Source: WRGT01 sp964450405 | GTDB lineage: Bacteria > Spirochaetota > UBA4802 > UBA5550 | NCBI GenBank assembly: GCA_964450405.1 | Contig: CAYVCQ010000006.1 | Span: 116,758-180,757 of the forward strand | DNA length: 64,000 nucleotides | Reading direction: 5' to 3' | Part shown: piece after piece, positions 8,759 to 18,580 of the stretch | Layout: each line of letters opens with the position of its first letter | Position numbering within the stretch: position 1 is the stretch's first letter | Position numbers and translations under genes: made by a program | Notes under the pieces: generated by a model | What the model was told of the DNA's origin: nothing | The model's input: the letters and a program-made list of their open reading frames with translations, nothing else | Databases searched by the model: none

Positions 8759-11700
8759 ATGTCAAATGATGATCTGCTTAAATCGATTCAGAATATAATC
8801 AACGACGATAAGCCCACTGTACGGAAGTCTATTGTAATAGGAGTAGGCGGCTCGGGGATGAAGGGAGTTCTCTCTTCCAAGAGCTGGATCGAAAAAAATA
8901 TTCCCGTTGAGGCCCACAGGTATATGAGATGGGTCGGAATAGATACAACTGACATTGAAACCAGCATCGAAGGGAAGGGCGGGAGATACAGATTCCCGGC
9001 GGATCAGTTTTTTCAGGAGGAGAGGAGAATGCTCTATCTCTCGTCGCCGACACCTGCCGAGTTATCAACTGAATTTCTAAGAGATAAACATGCAAATGAT
9101 CCCTGCTTCGACTGGCTTCCAAACCCGGATGTATATGACATCTCGACACGTGCAGGGCAGGGTGCAAATCAGACACGCCCTCTTGGTCGACTGGCTTTTT
9201 TTTACAACGAGAATAATATAAGGAAAGCTCTCATTAAAGAGAGAGACAGGCTGGATGAACTCTCCGATGATCCAAAATATTTTCAGCTTATGGACGTGAA
9301 AGAGGGGAGCGAGAAGAATACTGAAATAATAAGTTTCAAAATAGAACGCGGTGTGAACAGATATAATTTTAGAGATAAAATACCTGGAGAGAATTTTGTA
9401 ACTCTCATTGAGCCCGATGCACTTGCGAAATCGGTACTCTGTCCTCATATAGATGGAAAAGTTGAAATGAGTTTTTTTCCCTCCGATGAGAACGGTCACT
9501 ACTTTGAGGTAAGCGGCGGCAGCTTCGAGGGACGAGAGTTTAAGTTCAGGGTTGCTCATACAAAAAGAAAAGGACAGATTTCAATCTTCCTCACCGCATC
9601 AATTGTCGGGGGAACGGGTAATGGAATGATTCTCGACCTTGCTGCAATGGTGAGGGATATATTTAAGGATCACTGGCCCAAACCGAGAATTTACGGCATA
9701 CTTGTACTCCCATCCGCCTTTAAACGTGTGGTGAGCAATAAAAATGCCAGAGCTAATGCCTATGCAGCATTGAAAGAGATAGATTACTTTATGAGCGGCG
9801 CAACTTTCAGCGCAAAATATCCTTTTGGAAATAAAGTTGATATCGCCGACCGGCTATTTGATGACGGAATGCTCTATCTTCTTGATGTGGAGAATATGGC
9901 GGGAAATTCCCTTCAGGGGCGCGATCAGGTTCAGGATCTCACCGGACAGTTTATATCAACTTTCATATCCTCCGTGGTCGGCGGCGCCATTGAGGAGAGA
10001 ACAGTAAATGATTCAACCAGGGCTTCGATCTATCTCCCTAAAGATGACAAGTCCCAGAGAAAAGCATGTTACAACTCCTTTGGAATTTCAAGGGTAATCT
10101 ATCCTGTGCCGGAGCTTAAAGAGATCGGATACCGGGTAACAGCAGTTAAAATGATCGATTCATTTATTAAACCTGTTAAAGGGAGACTGATGTCGGAAAC
10201 CCTGGGTGATATAAACCGCGGCCTTGTTCGTGCGCTCAGGCTCGACTGCAGAATGATCTTTGAAAGAATTTATCCCGATTATAAAGCTGACATAGATCTT
10301 GAAATGGCGTCCTATAGAAAAAAACTCTCCGAGGTTTCTGCCGGTGACGGTGATCAGCCAATTGATAAACGCGCGGTCATTGTGCTTATGGAAAACGTCG
10401 TCCGTGATTACGGCAAGGGTGAACTTGATAAAATTAAATTCAGCATGATGACAAGGATGGAGAAACGTTACAGACTTGAACTGGAAAAGATTAAAGGAGT
10501 TCTTGCCGCAGAGATAGAAAAGTATATAACAGATCCGGAACGCGGTTTTATCTTCGCAGGAATGGCTGCGGATCTTCTACTCGAAAAACTTGATCTCTAT
10601 CAGAAAAGGTACTACAGGGAGAGAGTCGCTCTGAGTAGATATTCATCCGATGATATGGAAAAACTTGTTGAACAGTGTGAAAATTCAGAAAGTCCCGATC
10701 TTAAGCTTGCAGATGCAGTGGTTGAGATGGCTTCATTTAATTTCGGTCAGCTTGTTTATGAAGCAATGCTAACATCTGCTGAAGCATTTACAAGGGAGCT
10801 TAGAGCGGTAATATTTAATATAAAGAACAGTTTAATTAGCGTATTATTTGAAAAAGTTTCCGCGTTGAAGAACGATCTCTTAAAAGAGATAGAGGCTATC
10901 CGCTTTAAACTTCTTGAAGAGAAAAATCCTCTCTTCTTCTATCTGATAAACGGCAAAGAGATAAATACTTTTATAGAAAAATACTTTTATTCACGTCTCT
11001 CCATTGAAGATCTTTGCCGTGAAGTAGATTTTATAAAGTTCGACAGAGAGGATGATGCAATGCAGTTCATAGAGACATATCTCATCTCCACTGTAGGACT
11101 TGCAGTACTCGAGATGGATTCTGCCGAGGTAAAAGATCTTGTCAGTTCGAAGTTTGGAAATCTCAAGGATAAAAATATTGATGAGGTAAAGGAAATTCTC
11201 TATTCTGAATCGGAGGGGACTGATGGTTTAACTCTTAGCGAAACAACTCTTTTAAAAATTGAAATTGATAATATTAAAAAGAAGTTATTCAAGCTTATCC
11301 ATGGCAGATTCGAGGGATTCAGTTTTGATTCGATTTCAATCAAACAGATTCTCGATGAAAGAAAGGTTCCTCTTAACCGTCTTCTTGAAAAGTTAGATGG
11401 ATTTTCAAGGCCGTATATCTATCTCGATACTTCCGGACTCAGTTCTGTTGAGTATTACAGAACAGTTTCAAATTTTAAGCTTAACACATATGAAGACGGA
11501 GATGAACCTGATAAAGGGACACCGAATGATCTTCCTTCAAGATTGAATCACTATAAAAAAAGGGAGAAGGCGGATCCGGATATAAGTGTTGAAACATTTG
11601 AGGTGCCGAATCTTTGTAAGCCATATGAAATTATATCAATTGGGGTGCTTCTGGGATTTCCAATATTTAAAATAAATTCACTTGGAGAAAGTGCTGCAGA

Positions 11701-12601
11701 TTATCATAGTCTGATTTCAGAGAGAAGCCACCCTCTGCATCTGTTTAATCATCCGTCGCTTGATGCAAAATATTTTCCGGATCCATTCAGGAAAACAAAT
11801 TATCTTAATCCTGCAAAACTCTGGTCAGGACTCATTTTATTGAAAATTATTACGGAGAAGGATGGTGTATACTCTTATGAGGAAAAACTCGCCACTGTTC
11901 TAAAAGAACTGGAGGCCAGAGAAAACTACAGGCATGTAATTCTGGAACTTGAAAAGAAAGTAATTCAGAATGGCGGATTTGAAAAGATCGGAGCAGAGCT
12001 TCTTGGAGAGGTGGTGAACGGTCTCGGCATACTTGCTAAGAATCCTGTTGACGGTAAGCTGCAGTTCCGCAAAGAGTATTCTCAGGTTATCATGGATATT
12101 TTGGATGGAACTGGTACCGGTGAACGGGCCTCCGCAATGAACATATCGCGGGATGAGTATATAGAAAAAAATATTCAGATTCCAAAGTTTGCACATGGAG
12201 GTGAACTTGCTGTTTTTCTTGAGGGAGACAGTAAGGTGAGGAATTTTATAATAAGTTCAGTTAAATCTGTAATGGAAAGAAGCAGAGAGAATGTTTCTGC
12301 AGGTGCTGATATATCTTTGCCTCAATGGAAAATTGAACAGACGGTTCTTCCTCAATTTAGTGATAAGTTTGAATTTTACGATTATTTTGAAAAGAGGGGA
12401 TCTCTGGAGTGGCAGAATATTCTAATGGAGACTCTATCTAAAAAACTGGATGATTATATTTCTTCTTCAAAGTTCAGATTGGAGAGTGACCCGACTCTGA
12501 TTGATAAGTCGAAGGTCACAGCGTTTATTAAAACTCTTGATCAGAAGATGCCCGATGTTGTACTGCGGGATGTAAGCGTAAAGAATAGAATTGTTAAGTA
12601 A
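8759..12601 (+). CDS. Very large tubulin/FtsZ-superfamily (Tubulin_2-like) protein
   Basis: A 1280-residue protein. The N-terminal ~450 residues look like a divergent tubulin/FtsZ GTPase domain: a Rossmann-type start KSIVIGVGGSGMKG (glycine loop at 28-36), a conserved aspartate strand (RWVGIDTTD), and the tubulin signature loop as VGGTGNGM (G284-G289; the usual form is GGTGSG). The remaining ~800 residues are mostly helical, with coiled-coil-like stretches around 500-900, and match nothing I know. Length and motifs fit the Pfam 'tubulin like' family PF13809, whose cellular role is poorly known. A typical T7 catalytic loop was not found by eye. It ends a three-gene operon with a propeller protein and a membrane protein. 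A membrane-associated cytoskeletal or remodelling function is inference. Confidence 0.85.
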   Translation: MSNDDLLKSIQNIINDDKPTVRKSIVIGVGGSGMKGVLSSKSWIEKNIPVEAHRYMRWVGIDTTDIETSIEGKGGRYRFPADQFFQEERRMLYLSSPTPAELSTEFLRDKHANDPCFDWLPNPDVYDISTRAGQGANQTRPLGRLAFFYNENNIRKALIKERDRLDELSDDPKYFQLMDVKEGSEKNTEIISFKIERGVNRYNFRDKIPGENFVTLIEPDALAKSVLCPHIDGKVEMSFFPSDENGHYFEVSGGSFEGREFKFRVAHTKRKGQISIFLTASIVGGTGNGMILDLAAMVRDIFKDHWPKPRIYGILVLPSAFKRVVSNKNARANAYAALKEIDYFMSGATFSAKYPFGNKVDIADRLFDDGMLYLLDVENMAGNSLQGRDQVQDLTGQFISTFISSVVGGAIEERTVNDSTRASIYLPKDDKSQRKACYNSFGISRVIYPVPELKEIGYRVTAVKMIDSFIKPVKGRLMSETLGDINRGLVRALRLDCRMIFERIYPDYKADIDLEMASYRKKLSEVSAGDGDQPIDKRAVIVLMENVVRDYGKGELDKIKFSMMTRMEKRYRLELEKIKGVLAAEIEKYITDPERGFIFAGMAADLLLEKLDLYQKRYYRERVALSRYSSDDMEKLVEQCENSESPDLKLADAVVEMASFNFGQLVYEAMLTSAEAFTRELRAVIFNIKNSLISVLFEKVSALKNDLLKEIEAIRFKLLEEKNPLFFYLINGKEINTFIEKYFYSRLSIEDLCREVDFIKFDREDDAMQFIETYLISTVGLAVLEMDSAEVKDLVSSKFGNLKDKNIDEVKEILYSESEGTDGLTLSETTLLKIEIDNIKKKLFKLIHGRFEGFSFDSISIKQILDERKVPLNRLLEKLDGFSRPYIYLDTSGLSSVEYYRTVSNFKLNTYEDGDEPDKGTPNDLPSRLNHYKKREKADPDISVETFEVPNLCKPYEIISIGVLLGFPIFKINSLGESAADYHSLISERSHPLHLFNHPSLDAKYFPDPFRKTNYLNPAKLWSGLILLKIITEKDGVYSYEEKLATVLKELEARENYRHVILELEKKVIQNGGFEKIGAELLGEVVNGLGILAKNPVDGKLQFRKEYSQVIMDILDGTGTGERASAMNISRDEYIEKNIQIPKFAHGGELAVFLEGDSKVRNFIISSVKSVMERSRENVSAGADISLPQWKIEQTVLPQFSDKFEFYDYFEKRGSLEWQNILMETLSKKLDDYISSSKFRLESDPTLIDKSKVTAFIKTLDQKMPDVVLRDVSVKNRIVK

Positions 12602-12633
12602 AAACTGACACGAAAGCATGCATTTCAAGCATT

Positions 12634-12735
12634 TGTCATTCCGGTTTTGCATTATCATCTTTTGCAAATACCGGAATCTCATAGAATCAGTTGGATGAGA
12701 TTCCGGTATTTCGCTACGCTACAACCGGAATGACA
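12634..12735. repeat. Dispersed palindromic element (nested inverted repeats)
   Basis: Outer arms of 13 bp (12634-12646 / 12723-12735, TGTCATTCCGGTT) enclose inner arms of 17 bp (12666-12682 / 12695-12711). It lies just after the tubulin-like operon and before a convergent gene. A related element is at 61101-61184. It looks like a non-autonomous MITE/REP-type repeat of the widespread 'TCATTCCGG' class, and the RNA would fold into a strong hairpin that may help end transcription. Confidence 0.75.
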
Positions 12736-12783
12736 GAGAATAAACTTTTTTGAGCAACATTTTTTATAATTTAAAAATACTGA

Positions 12784-13326
12784 TTATTTTTTTACAGCTT
12801 TGAATGATACGCTTCTCTGTTTAGAATCTTTATCGCTGTAGCCTTCGATTGGTTCACTGCTACCTACACCTTTGTAGCTCATCTTCTTCGCGCCTACTCC
12901 GGCTTTCTTGAGTTCACTGTAAACTTTTGCAGCTCTGTTTGCTGAAACGTTTTTCTGTTTTGCATCGGATTCATAATTTGCACAATGTCCTGTAATCTGC
13001 ATTACATATCCATCAGGAATCTTTGCAATTATTGGTTTTACAAGTGCTACAATCTTTTTCATGTTCTCAAGATCTTTATTTTTACTGAGTTTTGCGCTTC
13101 CGCCGGGGAAACCGTCAATTGAAAATCCTTTAACCTGATCGTTGATTGCATCAATTGCAAAATCACTTCCGCCGGATTTAACCTGTGGAGTTTTTGTTTC
13201 TGCTTCATTTGTTTTTACTGTATCAGATTTCACAGTTTCAGTTTTTGTCTGTTTTGAATCGGAACATGAACTAAAAAAAGCCATAATCATCAATGATGAT
13301 ATAATAAGACTTACTATTTTTTTCAT
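12784..13326 (-). CDS. OmpA-family lipoprotein
   Basis: A 180-residue protein. A lipoprotein signal ends in FFSSC (Cys about 21), followed by a Lys/Thr/Glu-rich linker (25-50) and a C-terminal OmpA/MotB-type peptidoglycan-binding domain. Visible family features are MQITGHCANYESD (the usual xxGHTDxxG region), NVSANRAAKVYSELKKAGV and the closing KDSKQRSVSF (usually NRRVxF). The terminal arginine pair is replaced by QRS, so the peptidoglycan contact may differ. It probably links the outer membrane to the cell wall. The ATG has a strong ribosome site (AAAGGAAGG). It is convergent with the tubulin-like operon. Confidence 0.85.
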   Translation of the reverse strand: MKKIVSLIISSLMIMAFFSSCSDSKQTKTETVKSDTVKTNEAETKTPQVKSGGSDFAIDAINDQVKGFSIDGFPGGSAKLSKNKDLENMKKIVALVKPIIAKIPDGYVMQITGHCANYESDAKQKNVSANRAAKVYSELKKAGVGAKKMSYKGVGSSEPIEGYSDKDSKQRSVSFKAVKK

Positions 13327-13719
13327 TTTTGCCTTCCTTTAAATGGTTTAATAACTATACCCGAATATAATTCAGTTCAGTGTTGAGTCAATAAAAAATT
13401 GAGTGCCGGTAAATCTCTCAATCATCAACCGGCGATTAGACAGATAAACGAAATACCGGATGAAACAATGATAATATCTACATAAGATTTTTAAGAAAAG
13501 ACATATCAGGAAATAATTTAAAAAAATGAATATTATTGAATAATATTCTATCTTAAGTTGTTTAGTTCTTGATTTGGTTACAATAATCTTTAATATTTGT
13601 TAATTAAAAAATTTGAAGCCCGGTTGTGCTGATTTTTTGTAGACGGGCATTATGATTTACCGGCGTGTAAGCGGTAATTGCAGACAGTTGTTGTAAATCA
13701 GAGACATAAAGGATTTTAA
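13327..13719. other. Divergent intergenic region
   Basis: About 390 AT-rich bases between the divergent OmpA-like and DNA ligase genes. It must hold both promoters. I see no open frame, RNA gene or clear operator, only poly-A/T-rich stretches around 13500-13610. Confidence 0.45.
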
Positions 13720-15588
13720 ATGAACAGCGATGAAATTGTTAAACTTCTTCTGGATGCGAAAGATGCCTATTACAATACCGGTACTCCGCTGATGAGCGAT
13801 GCGGAATTTGATGAGCTTGAGGAGAAACTCCGCTCCATTGACCCGGAAAACAAATATTTCACCACAGTCGGACTTGAGATGACCGCCGGTGAGAAAATCA
13901 GGCATACGATACCAATGCTCTCAATGGGGAAAGCAAAAACAACAAGTGATATAATTACATGGATAAAAAGACTCGGACTTAAAGATAATGAAAGACTGAT
14001 AATTGAACCGAAGATCGACGGACTCTCGGCAACCTGCAGATACAGAGATGGAAAACTTATTTATACCGCAACAAGAGGTGACGGTGAGTTTGGTCAGGAT
14101 ATCAGCCATATCGCAGATTACGTGAAAGATATCCCTGGAAAAATCAGCTTCACGAAGGAAGACATTGAGGTGAGAGGAGAACTCTACCTTCCCCGTAATA
14201 CTGAGCTTGATACCGGCGGAAGGCCTTTGCGCAATAACTGTGTTGGACTTATAAACAGAAAGGAGAACAGAGGTGATCTTAAATATGTAAGATTTGCCGT
14301 TTATCAGATCAGCGGTACGGATTTATATAACTCTGAAAGTGAGTGTATTGATATTCTTGGAAAGGATGGATTTAATTCGGTTAAATATTCACTTGCTTCG
14401 AATGCTGATGAGATAGAATCGTTTTACACCTGTTATATGGATAATCTTAGAGCTGAGTGGGAGTATGAAACCGACGGTCTCATAATATCAGTGGATGACA
14501 GGAGACTATTTGAAGAAATAGACAGCAGGTGGATACTGGATCATCACCATCATTACGCAATCGCACTAAAACCTCCTGCGGAATTCCGTGAAACTATATT
14601 AAATGATGTAGTCTGGCAGGTGAGCCGGCAGGGAAATCTTGTTCCGGTGGCGCTATTTGAGCCTGTAATAATCGGCGGAGCCAGACTTGGAAGAGCAACT
14701 TTAAATAATTATGAAAATGTAAAGAAACTTAAAATTGAGAAAGGGGATACTCTGATTGTACAGAGGGCAAATGATGTTATTCCCTTTGTATACGACAATA
14801 AAAGCTCGAAAAACAGAGAGACATTCAGTAATGAAATAGCTGCAGCAGAATGTCCTTCATGTAAGAGTATCCCGATACAATCAGGAGTACATTTAAAGTG
14901 TGTCAATCCTGAATGCAGAGAACAGATAATTCAGAGGATTATATATTGGGTAAAAAACTGCAGCATAGAAAATGTCGCAGAAGCATCGATCCGTAAACTT
15001 TTTGATCTGGGAAAAATTAAAAGTATAAAAGATATTTATGATCTGAGTGAAAAAGATTTTGAGGGTATTGAAGGCTTTGCTGAGAAAAAGATTCAGAATT
15101 TTATCTCAGAGGTTAGAGGTTCAAAAAAAATGACCCCGATTGAGCTTATAAGCAAATTGGGGATTCCACTTGTTCAGAAAAAATCCCTTATAAAGATGGG
15201 GATATATACAATTCAGGGATTTCTCGATTTTCACGATGATGCATACGTGATAGGAAAAAACATTATAGAATGGAAAAACGACTCATCGAATCAGGTGCTC
15301 CTTAACGAGCTTCTTGGGGTTCTCGATCTGGTAGAAGAGGAAGTAAAGGATTCCTCCGGAAAAGTCTGCATGACTGGAAAGGGACCGGGGAAGAGAAATG
15401 ATCTGATAAAAATAATAGAGGATATGGGCTACGAGTACTCCCCATCGGTAACTAAGGATTTAGTGATTCTGATATGTGATGATGTAAACGGTAAAAGCAG
15501 CAAGCTGGACAACGCACGTAAAAACGGAATAAAGCTCATGAGTTATGAGGAGTTTTTCGGAGATAAAATTATTGACATGGCCGAATAA
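13720..15588 (+). CDS. ligA: NAD-dependent DNA ligase, divergent LigA
   Basis: A 622-residue LigA-type ligase that seals nicks using NAD+. Domain order is normal. The Ia domain has MSDAEFDELEEKL. The adenylation motif is EPKIDGLSA with the nucleotide-accepting Lys98. TRGDGEFGQD and the AIALKPPAE motif follow, then the OB fold. The zinc finger is Cys378, Cys381, Cys394 and Cys399. Helix-hairpin-helix repeats and a C-terminal BRCT domain (from about 545) complete the order. Two things are unusual: it is ~50 residues shorter than typical LigA, and the region normally reading NPRNAAAGSLRQ is LRNNCVGLINRKENRG. It could be the only ligase or a second, specialised copy; the window cannot show which. 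The ribosome site AAAGGA supports the start. Confidence 0.88.
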   Translation: MNSDEIVKLLLDAKDAYYNTGTPLMSDAEFDELEEKLRSIDPENKYFTTVGLEMTAGEKIRHTIPMLSMGKAKTTSDIITWIKRLGLKDNERLIIEPKIDGLSATCRYRDGKLIYTATRGDGEFGQDISHIADYVKDIPGKISFTKEDIEVRGELYLPRNTELDTGGRPLRNNCVGLINRKENRGDLKYVRFAVYQISGTDLYNSESECIDILGKDGFNSVKYSLASNADEIESFYTCYMDNLRAEWEYETDGLIISVDDRRLFEEIDSRWILDHHHHYAIALKPPAEFRETILNDVVWQVSRQGNLVPVALFEPVIIGGARLGRATLNNYENVKKLKIEKGDTLIVQRANDVIPFVYDNKSSKNRETFSNEIAAAECPSCKSIPIQSGVHLKCVNPECREQIIQRIIYWVKNCSIENVAEASIRKLFDLGKIKSIKDIYDLSEKDFEGIEGFAEKKIQNFISEVRGSKKMTPIELISKLGIPLVQKKSLIKMGIYTIQGFLDFHDDAYVIGKNIIEWKNDSSNQVLLNELLGVLDLVEEEVKDSSGKVCMTGKGPGKRNDLIKIIEDMGYEYSPSVTKDLVILICDDVNGKSSKLDNARKNGIKLMSYEEFFGDKIIDMAE

Positions 15589-15614
15589 AGGGGTTTAGGT
15601 AAAGAATCTATATT

Positions 15615-15734
15615 CCGCCCCTATCCGCCCTATGGGCACCTTTCCCCATGAATGGGAGAAAGGGGAATTGGAAAAGTTAACTGTCATTTCTCCTCCCATT
15701 CATGGGGGAGATGCCCGCAGGGCAGAGGGGGCGG
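15615..15734. repeat. 120-bp imperfect inverted repeat upstream of asnS
   Basis: Left arm 15615-15661 and right arm 15687-15734 are near-perfect reverse complements over ~47 bp with a few indels (CCGCCC...GGGCGG ends, CCCATGAATGGG and CCCATTCATGGG cores). It lacks coding content and resembles a MITE. A longer AsnS reading frame could begin inside it, which argues against that start. Confidence 0.75.
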
Positions 15735-15800
15735 AGCGAAGTTAAATTTTATGCATTACATTTTTACTTACAAATTTATTTAAACAAAGCGATGGAGTCT

Positions 15801-17189
15801 ATGAAAGAGAAAACTATAAAGCATCTTCTTACACTCGATGGGAGCGGGCAGGAAGTTCTTGTTGAGGGATGGATCAGGACCAGAAGAGATTCGAAAGAGG
15901 TTTCTTTTATTGCAGTTAATGACGGGTCAACGATGAACAGCATACAGGTTGTTCTTGAACGAACCTTTCCAGGTTATGATGAAATCAATCCGCGACTGGT
16001 CAATGGTGCAAGCGTGTCGATAAGAGGTAAACTGGTTCCATCCCAGGGGAAGGAGCAGAGTGCCGAGGTTTCACCTCTTGAAATAAATATACTGGGTGAC
16101 GCGCCGCCGGATGAGTATCCGCTGCAGAAAAAACGGCACTCATTTGAATTTTTGCGGGAGATTGCACATCTTAGACCCCGGACAAATACTTTCGGATCTG
16201 TTATGCGTGTCAGAAACGCCATGAGTTTTGCAATACATAAATATTTTAACGACAATGGATTTGTATATGTTCATACGCCGGTAATCACAGGAAGTGACTG
16301 CGAGGGCGCGGGGGAGATGTTTCATGTTACAAATTTTGACCTTAATAATATTCCGAAGTCTGAAGGGAAAATCGATTTCACAAAGGATTTTTTCGGGAAG
16401 GAGGCCTCTCTAACTGTGAGCGGTCAGCTTGAGGCGGAGATTTACGCACTGGCGCTTAAAAATGTATACACCTTCGGCCCGACTTTCAGGGCAGAGAAAT
16501 CTAACACTTCACGTCATCTTGCAGAGTTCTGGATGGTGGAGCCGGAAATGGCATTCTGCGATATAACCGGAAATATGGATGCCGCGGAAAACTTTATAAA
16601 ATATATACTCCGTTATGTGCTTCAGAACTGCAGCGATGATATGAACTTTTTTAACTCAATGATCGAGAAGGGAATAATCGAAAATCTGGAACATATTGCA
16701 GAGAGCAAATTCGAAAGAATTACCTATACAGATGCGGTTAATGAACTCAAAAAATCTGGTAAAGCATTTGAATTTCCTGTGGAGTGGGGAATAGACATGC
16801 AGAGCGAGCATGAAAAATTTTTAACTCAGGAAATATTTAAAAAACCAGTAATAGTTACCGACTACCCAAAAGATATAAAAGCATTCTATATGAAGCTGAA
16901 CGATGATGGTAAAACCGTACGTGCCATGGATGTTCTTGTCCCGAGACTTGGCGAAATTATCGGCGGCAGTGAACGTGAGAGTGACTACAACAAACTTCTT
17001 GGAAGAATCAGAGGGATGGGACTTAACGAAAAGGATTACTGGTGGTATCTGGAACTCCGCAAGTACGGATCTGTTCCTCATTCAGGATTCGGGTTAGGTT
17101 TCGAGAGATTGATTCAGTTTGTCACCGGGATGCAGAATATCCGGGATGTAATTCCTTTTCCAAGGTGTGTTGATACCCTGGAGTTTTAA
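15801..17189 (+). CDS. asnS: Asparagine-tRNA ligase
   Basis: A class II aminoacyl-tRNA synthetase of 462 residues, the normal length for AsnRS, attaching Asn to tRNA-Asn. It has an N-terminal OB-fold anticodon-binding domain (VEGWIRTRRDSKEVSFIAV), motif 2 with FRAEKSNTSRHLAEFW and motif 3 as SGFGLGFERL. HLRPRTN and SDCEGAGEMFHV are typical of AsnRS rather than AspRS. In-frame starts exist at 15702, 15792 and 15801; the first lies inside an inverted repeat. I chose the ATG at 15801, giving MKEKTIKHLL and the best length; the ATG at 15792 is the alternative. It appears to be monocistronic. Confidence 0.95.
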   Translation: MKEKTIKHLLTLDGSGQEVLVEGWIRTRRDSKEVSFIAVNDGSTMNSIQVVLERTFPGYDEINPRLVNGASVSIRGKLVPSQGKEQSAEVSPLEINILGDAPPDEYPLQKKRHSFEFLREIAHLRPRTNTFGSVMRVRNAMSFAIHKYFNDNGFVYVHTPVITGSDCEGAGEMFHVTNFDLNNIPKSEGKIDFTKDFFGKEASLTVSGQLEAEIYALALKNVYTFGPTFRAEKSNTSRHLAEFWMVEPEMAFCDITGNMDAAENFIKYILRYVLQNCSDDMNFFNSMIEKGIIENLEHIAESKFERITYTDAVNELKKSGKAFEFPVEWGIDMQSEHEKFLTQEIFKKPVIVTDYPKDIKAFYMKLNDDGKTVRAMDVLVPRLGEIIGGSERESDYNKLLGRIRGMGLNEKDYWWYLELRKYGSVPHSGFGLGFERLIQFVTGMQNIRDVIPFPRCVDTLEF

Positions 17190-17348
17190 AATAATAAAGA
17201 ATTGACCTCTGGTTATAATTGATTGAATTTAGGTATCTGATCAATAACTGGTGGTTAAATTTGTTTTTTACGGGCTGCACGCACTGAAAAAACTTTAATT
17301 GCCTGATAATTTTCGATAATAAACTTTTTTACTGGTGATATAGATAAT

Positions 17349-18533
17349 ATGCAAATTTTTGAATTGCAGACCATCATGTTCGGTTACCTCGTCAGCAATG
17401 TGCTTGTTACAATTGTTATGGCTTATGTATGGTTTCAAAACAGGAAAAAGTTTAAAGGAACTACCCACTGGTTATTATATTATATATTTCAGACAGTTGG
17501 AGTGTTCCTGATTATGCTTAGAGGGAGTATTCCTGATATTTTATCCTTTGCGGCGGCAAATATTTTAATTGTCTGCGGTTTTATGTTTCTTTTAACAGGG
17601 CTACAAAGATTTTTAGAAAAGAAAGCCGCATATTTTGCAAATGGAATCCTGCTGGTGGTTTTCTTCTTTCTTCATTACTTCTTTGGAATAGTTGATCAGA
17701 ATATTAAAGCCAGAATTTTTCTGCTTTCCCTGCCTATAATAATAATTATTTCTCAGGCATTGTATCTTCTGATGTTTCTCACTGAAAAGGGTACAAAACA
17801 TATTTATAGAAGTACAGCAATAGTCTGTGTGCTGTTTATAATGCTTTATTGCTTTCGTATAGCAGCGGCATTTTTTATTTACCCTGTTGAAGGTGATTTT
17901 TTTTCAGCAGGAATGGTTGATTCTGTAATAAAACTATCAAGCCAGATGCTTGGTATAATGATGACCTTTTCTCTGGTTCTTATGATCAATGTGCGGCTTT
18001 TTAATGATGTGCAGCAGTATGCAGAAGAGAGAGAGTTGATGGTTACGGAACTCCGGAGGCTTGCTAATACCGATGGGCTTACAGGAATTTATAACAGGTC
18101 GAAGATAGAACAGATTCTGACAATAGAAGTGTTGAGATCAAGAAGATATAAACATCCGCTTTCAATAATTCTTGCGGATATCGATCATTTTAAAATGGTT
18201 AATGATACTTACGGCCATAATGTGGGGGATGTGGTTCTTTCAGGAATCGCTTCCCTGATGAAAGAGCATATTCGAGAGGTTGATACGATAGGACGATGGG
18301 GCGGTGAAGAGTTTCTCATAGTCTGTCCCGATACAATGGCCGAGGGTGCTAGAAAACTCGCAGAGAAGATGAGAAAGAAAATTGAAAAGCATCATTTTAA
18401 GGATATCGGAGTTAAAACTGTAAGCATGGGAATTGCCCAGATTGGAAAAGATGACTGGGATGAGGACATGATAAAGCGAGCCGATAAAAACTTATATAAA
18501 GCCAAAAAGGCCGGCCGTAACCGGGTAGTGTAA
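17349..18533 (+). CDS. Membrane diguanylate cyclase (7-TM plus GGDEF)
   Basis: A 394-residue enzyme that makes c-di-GMP from two GTP. About seven membrane helices fill residues 8-220, followed by a short coiled linker (QQYAEERELMVTELRRLANTD) and a GGDEF domain. The active loop is RWGGEEF, and the inhibitory I-site RxxD is present as REVD five residues before it, so product feedback is expected. ILADIDHFKMVNDTYGH carries the metal-binding Asp. The N-terminal helices form no extracytoplasmic domain, so the stimulus is probably membrane-borne. A PilZ c-di-GMP receptor is encoded at 38284-38580 in the same window. Confidence 0.92.
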   Translation: MQIFELQTIMFGYLVSNVLVTIVMAYVWFQNRKKFKGTTHWLLYYIFQTVGVFLIMLRGSIPDILSFAAANILIVCGFMFLLTGLQRFLEKKAAYFANGILLVVFFFLHYFFGIVDQNIKARIFLLSLPIIIIISQALYLLMFLTEKGTKHIYRSTAIVCVLFIMLYCFRIAAAFFIYPVEGDFFSAGMVDSVIKLSSQMLGIMMTFSLVLMINVRLFNDVQQYAEERELMVTELRRLANTDGLTGIYNRSKIEQILTIEVLRSRRYKHPLSIILADIDHFKMVNDTYGHNVGDVVLSGIASLMKEHIREVDTIGRWGGEEFLIVCPDTMAEGARKLAEKMRKKIEKHHFKDIGVKTVSMGIAQIGKDDWDEDMIKRADKNLYKAKKAGRNRVV

Positions 18534-18580
18534 ATTTAATTTCGAAACTTTATAAGAAATTAATTTAACGAAAATAATTT

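Noticed and set aside
12467..12682. 71-residue minus-strand frame at the end of the tubulin-like gene
   Set aside because: It overlaps the tubulin-like gene and a palindromic repeat; no family features.
15702..15800. N-terminal extension of AsnS
   Set aside because: It begins inside an inverted repeat and is absent from the family; the downstream start gives the normal length.
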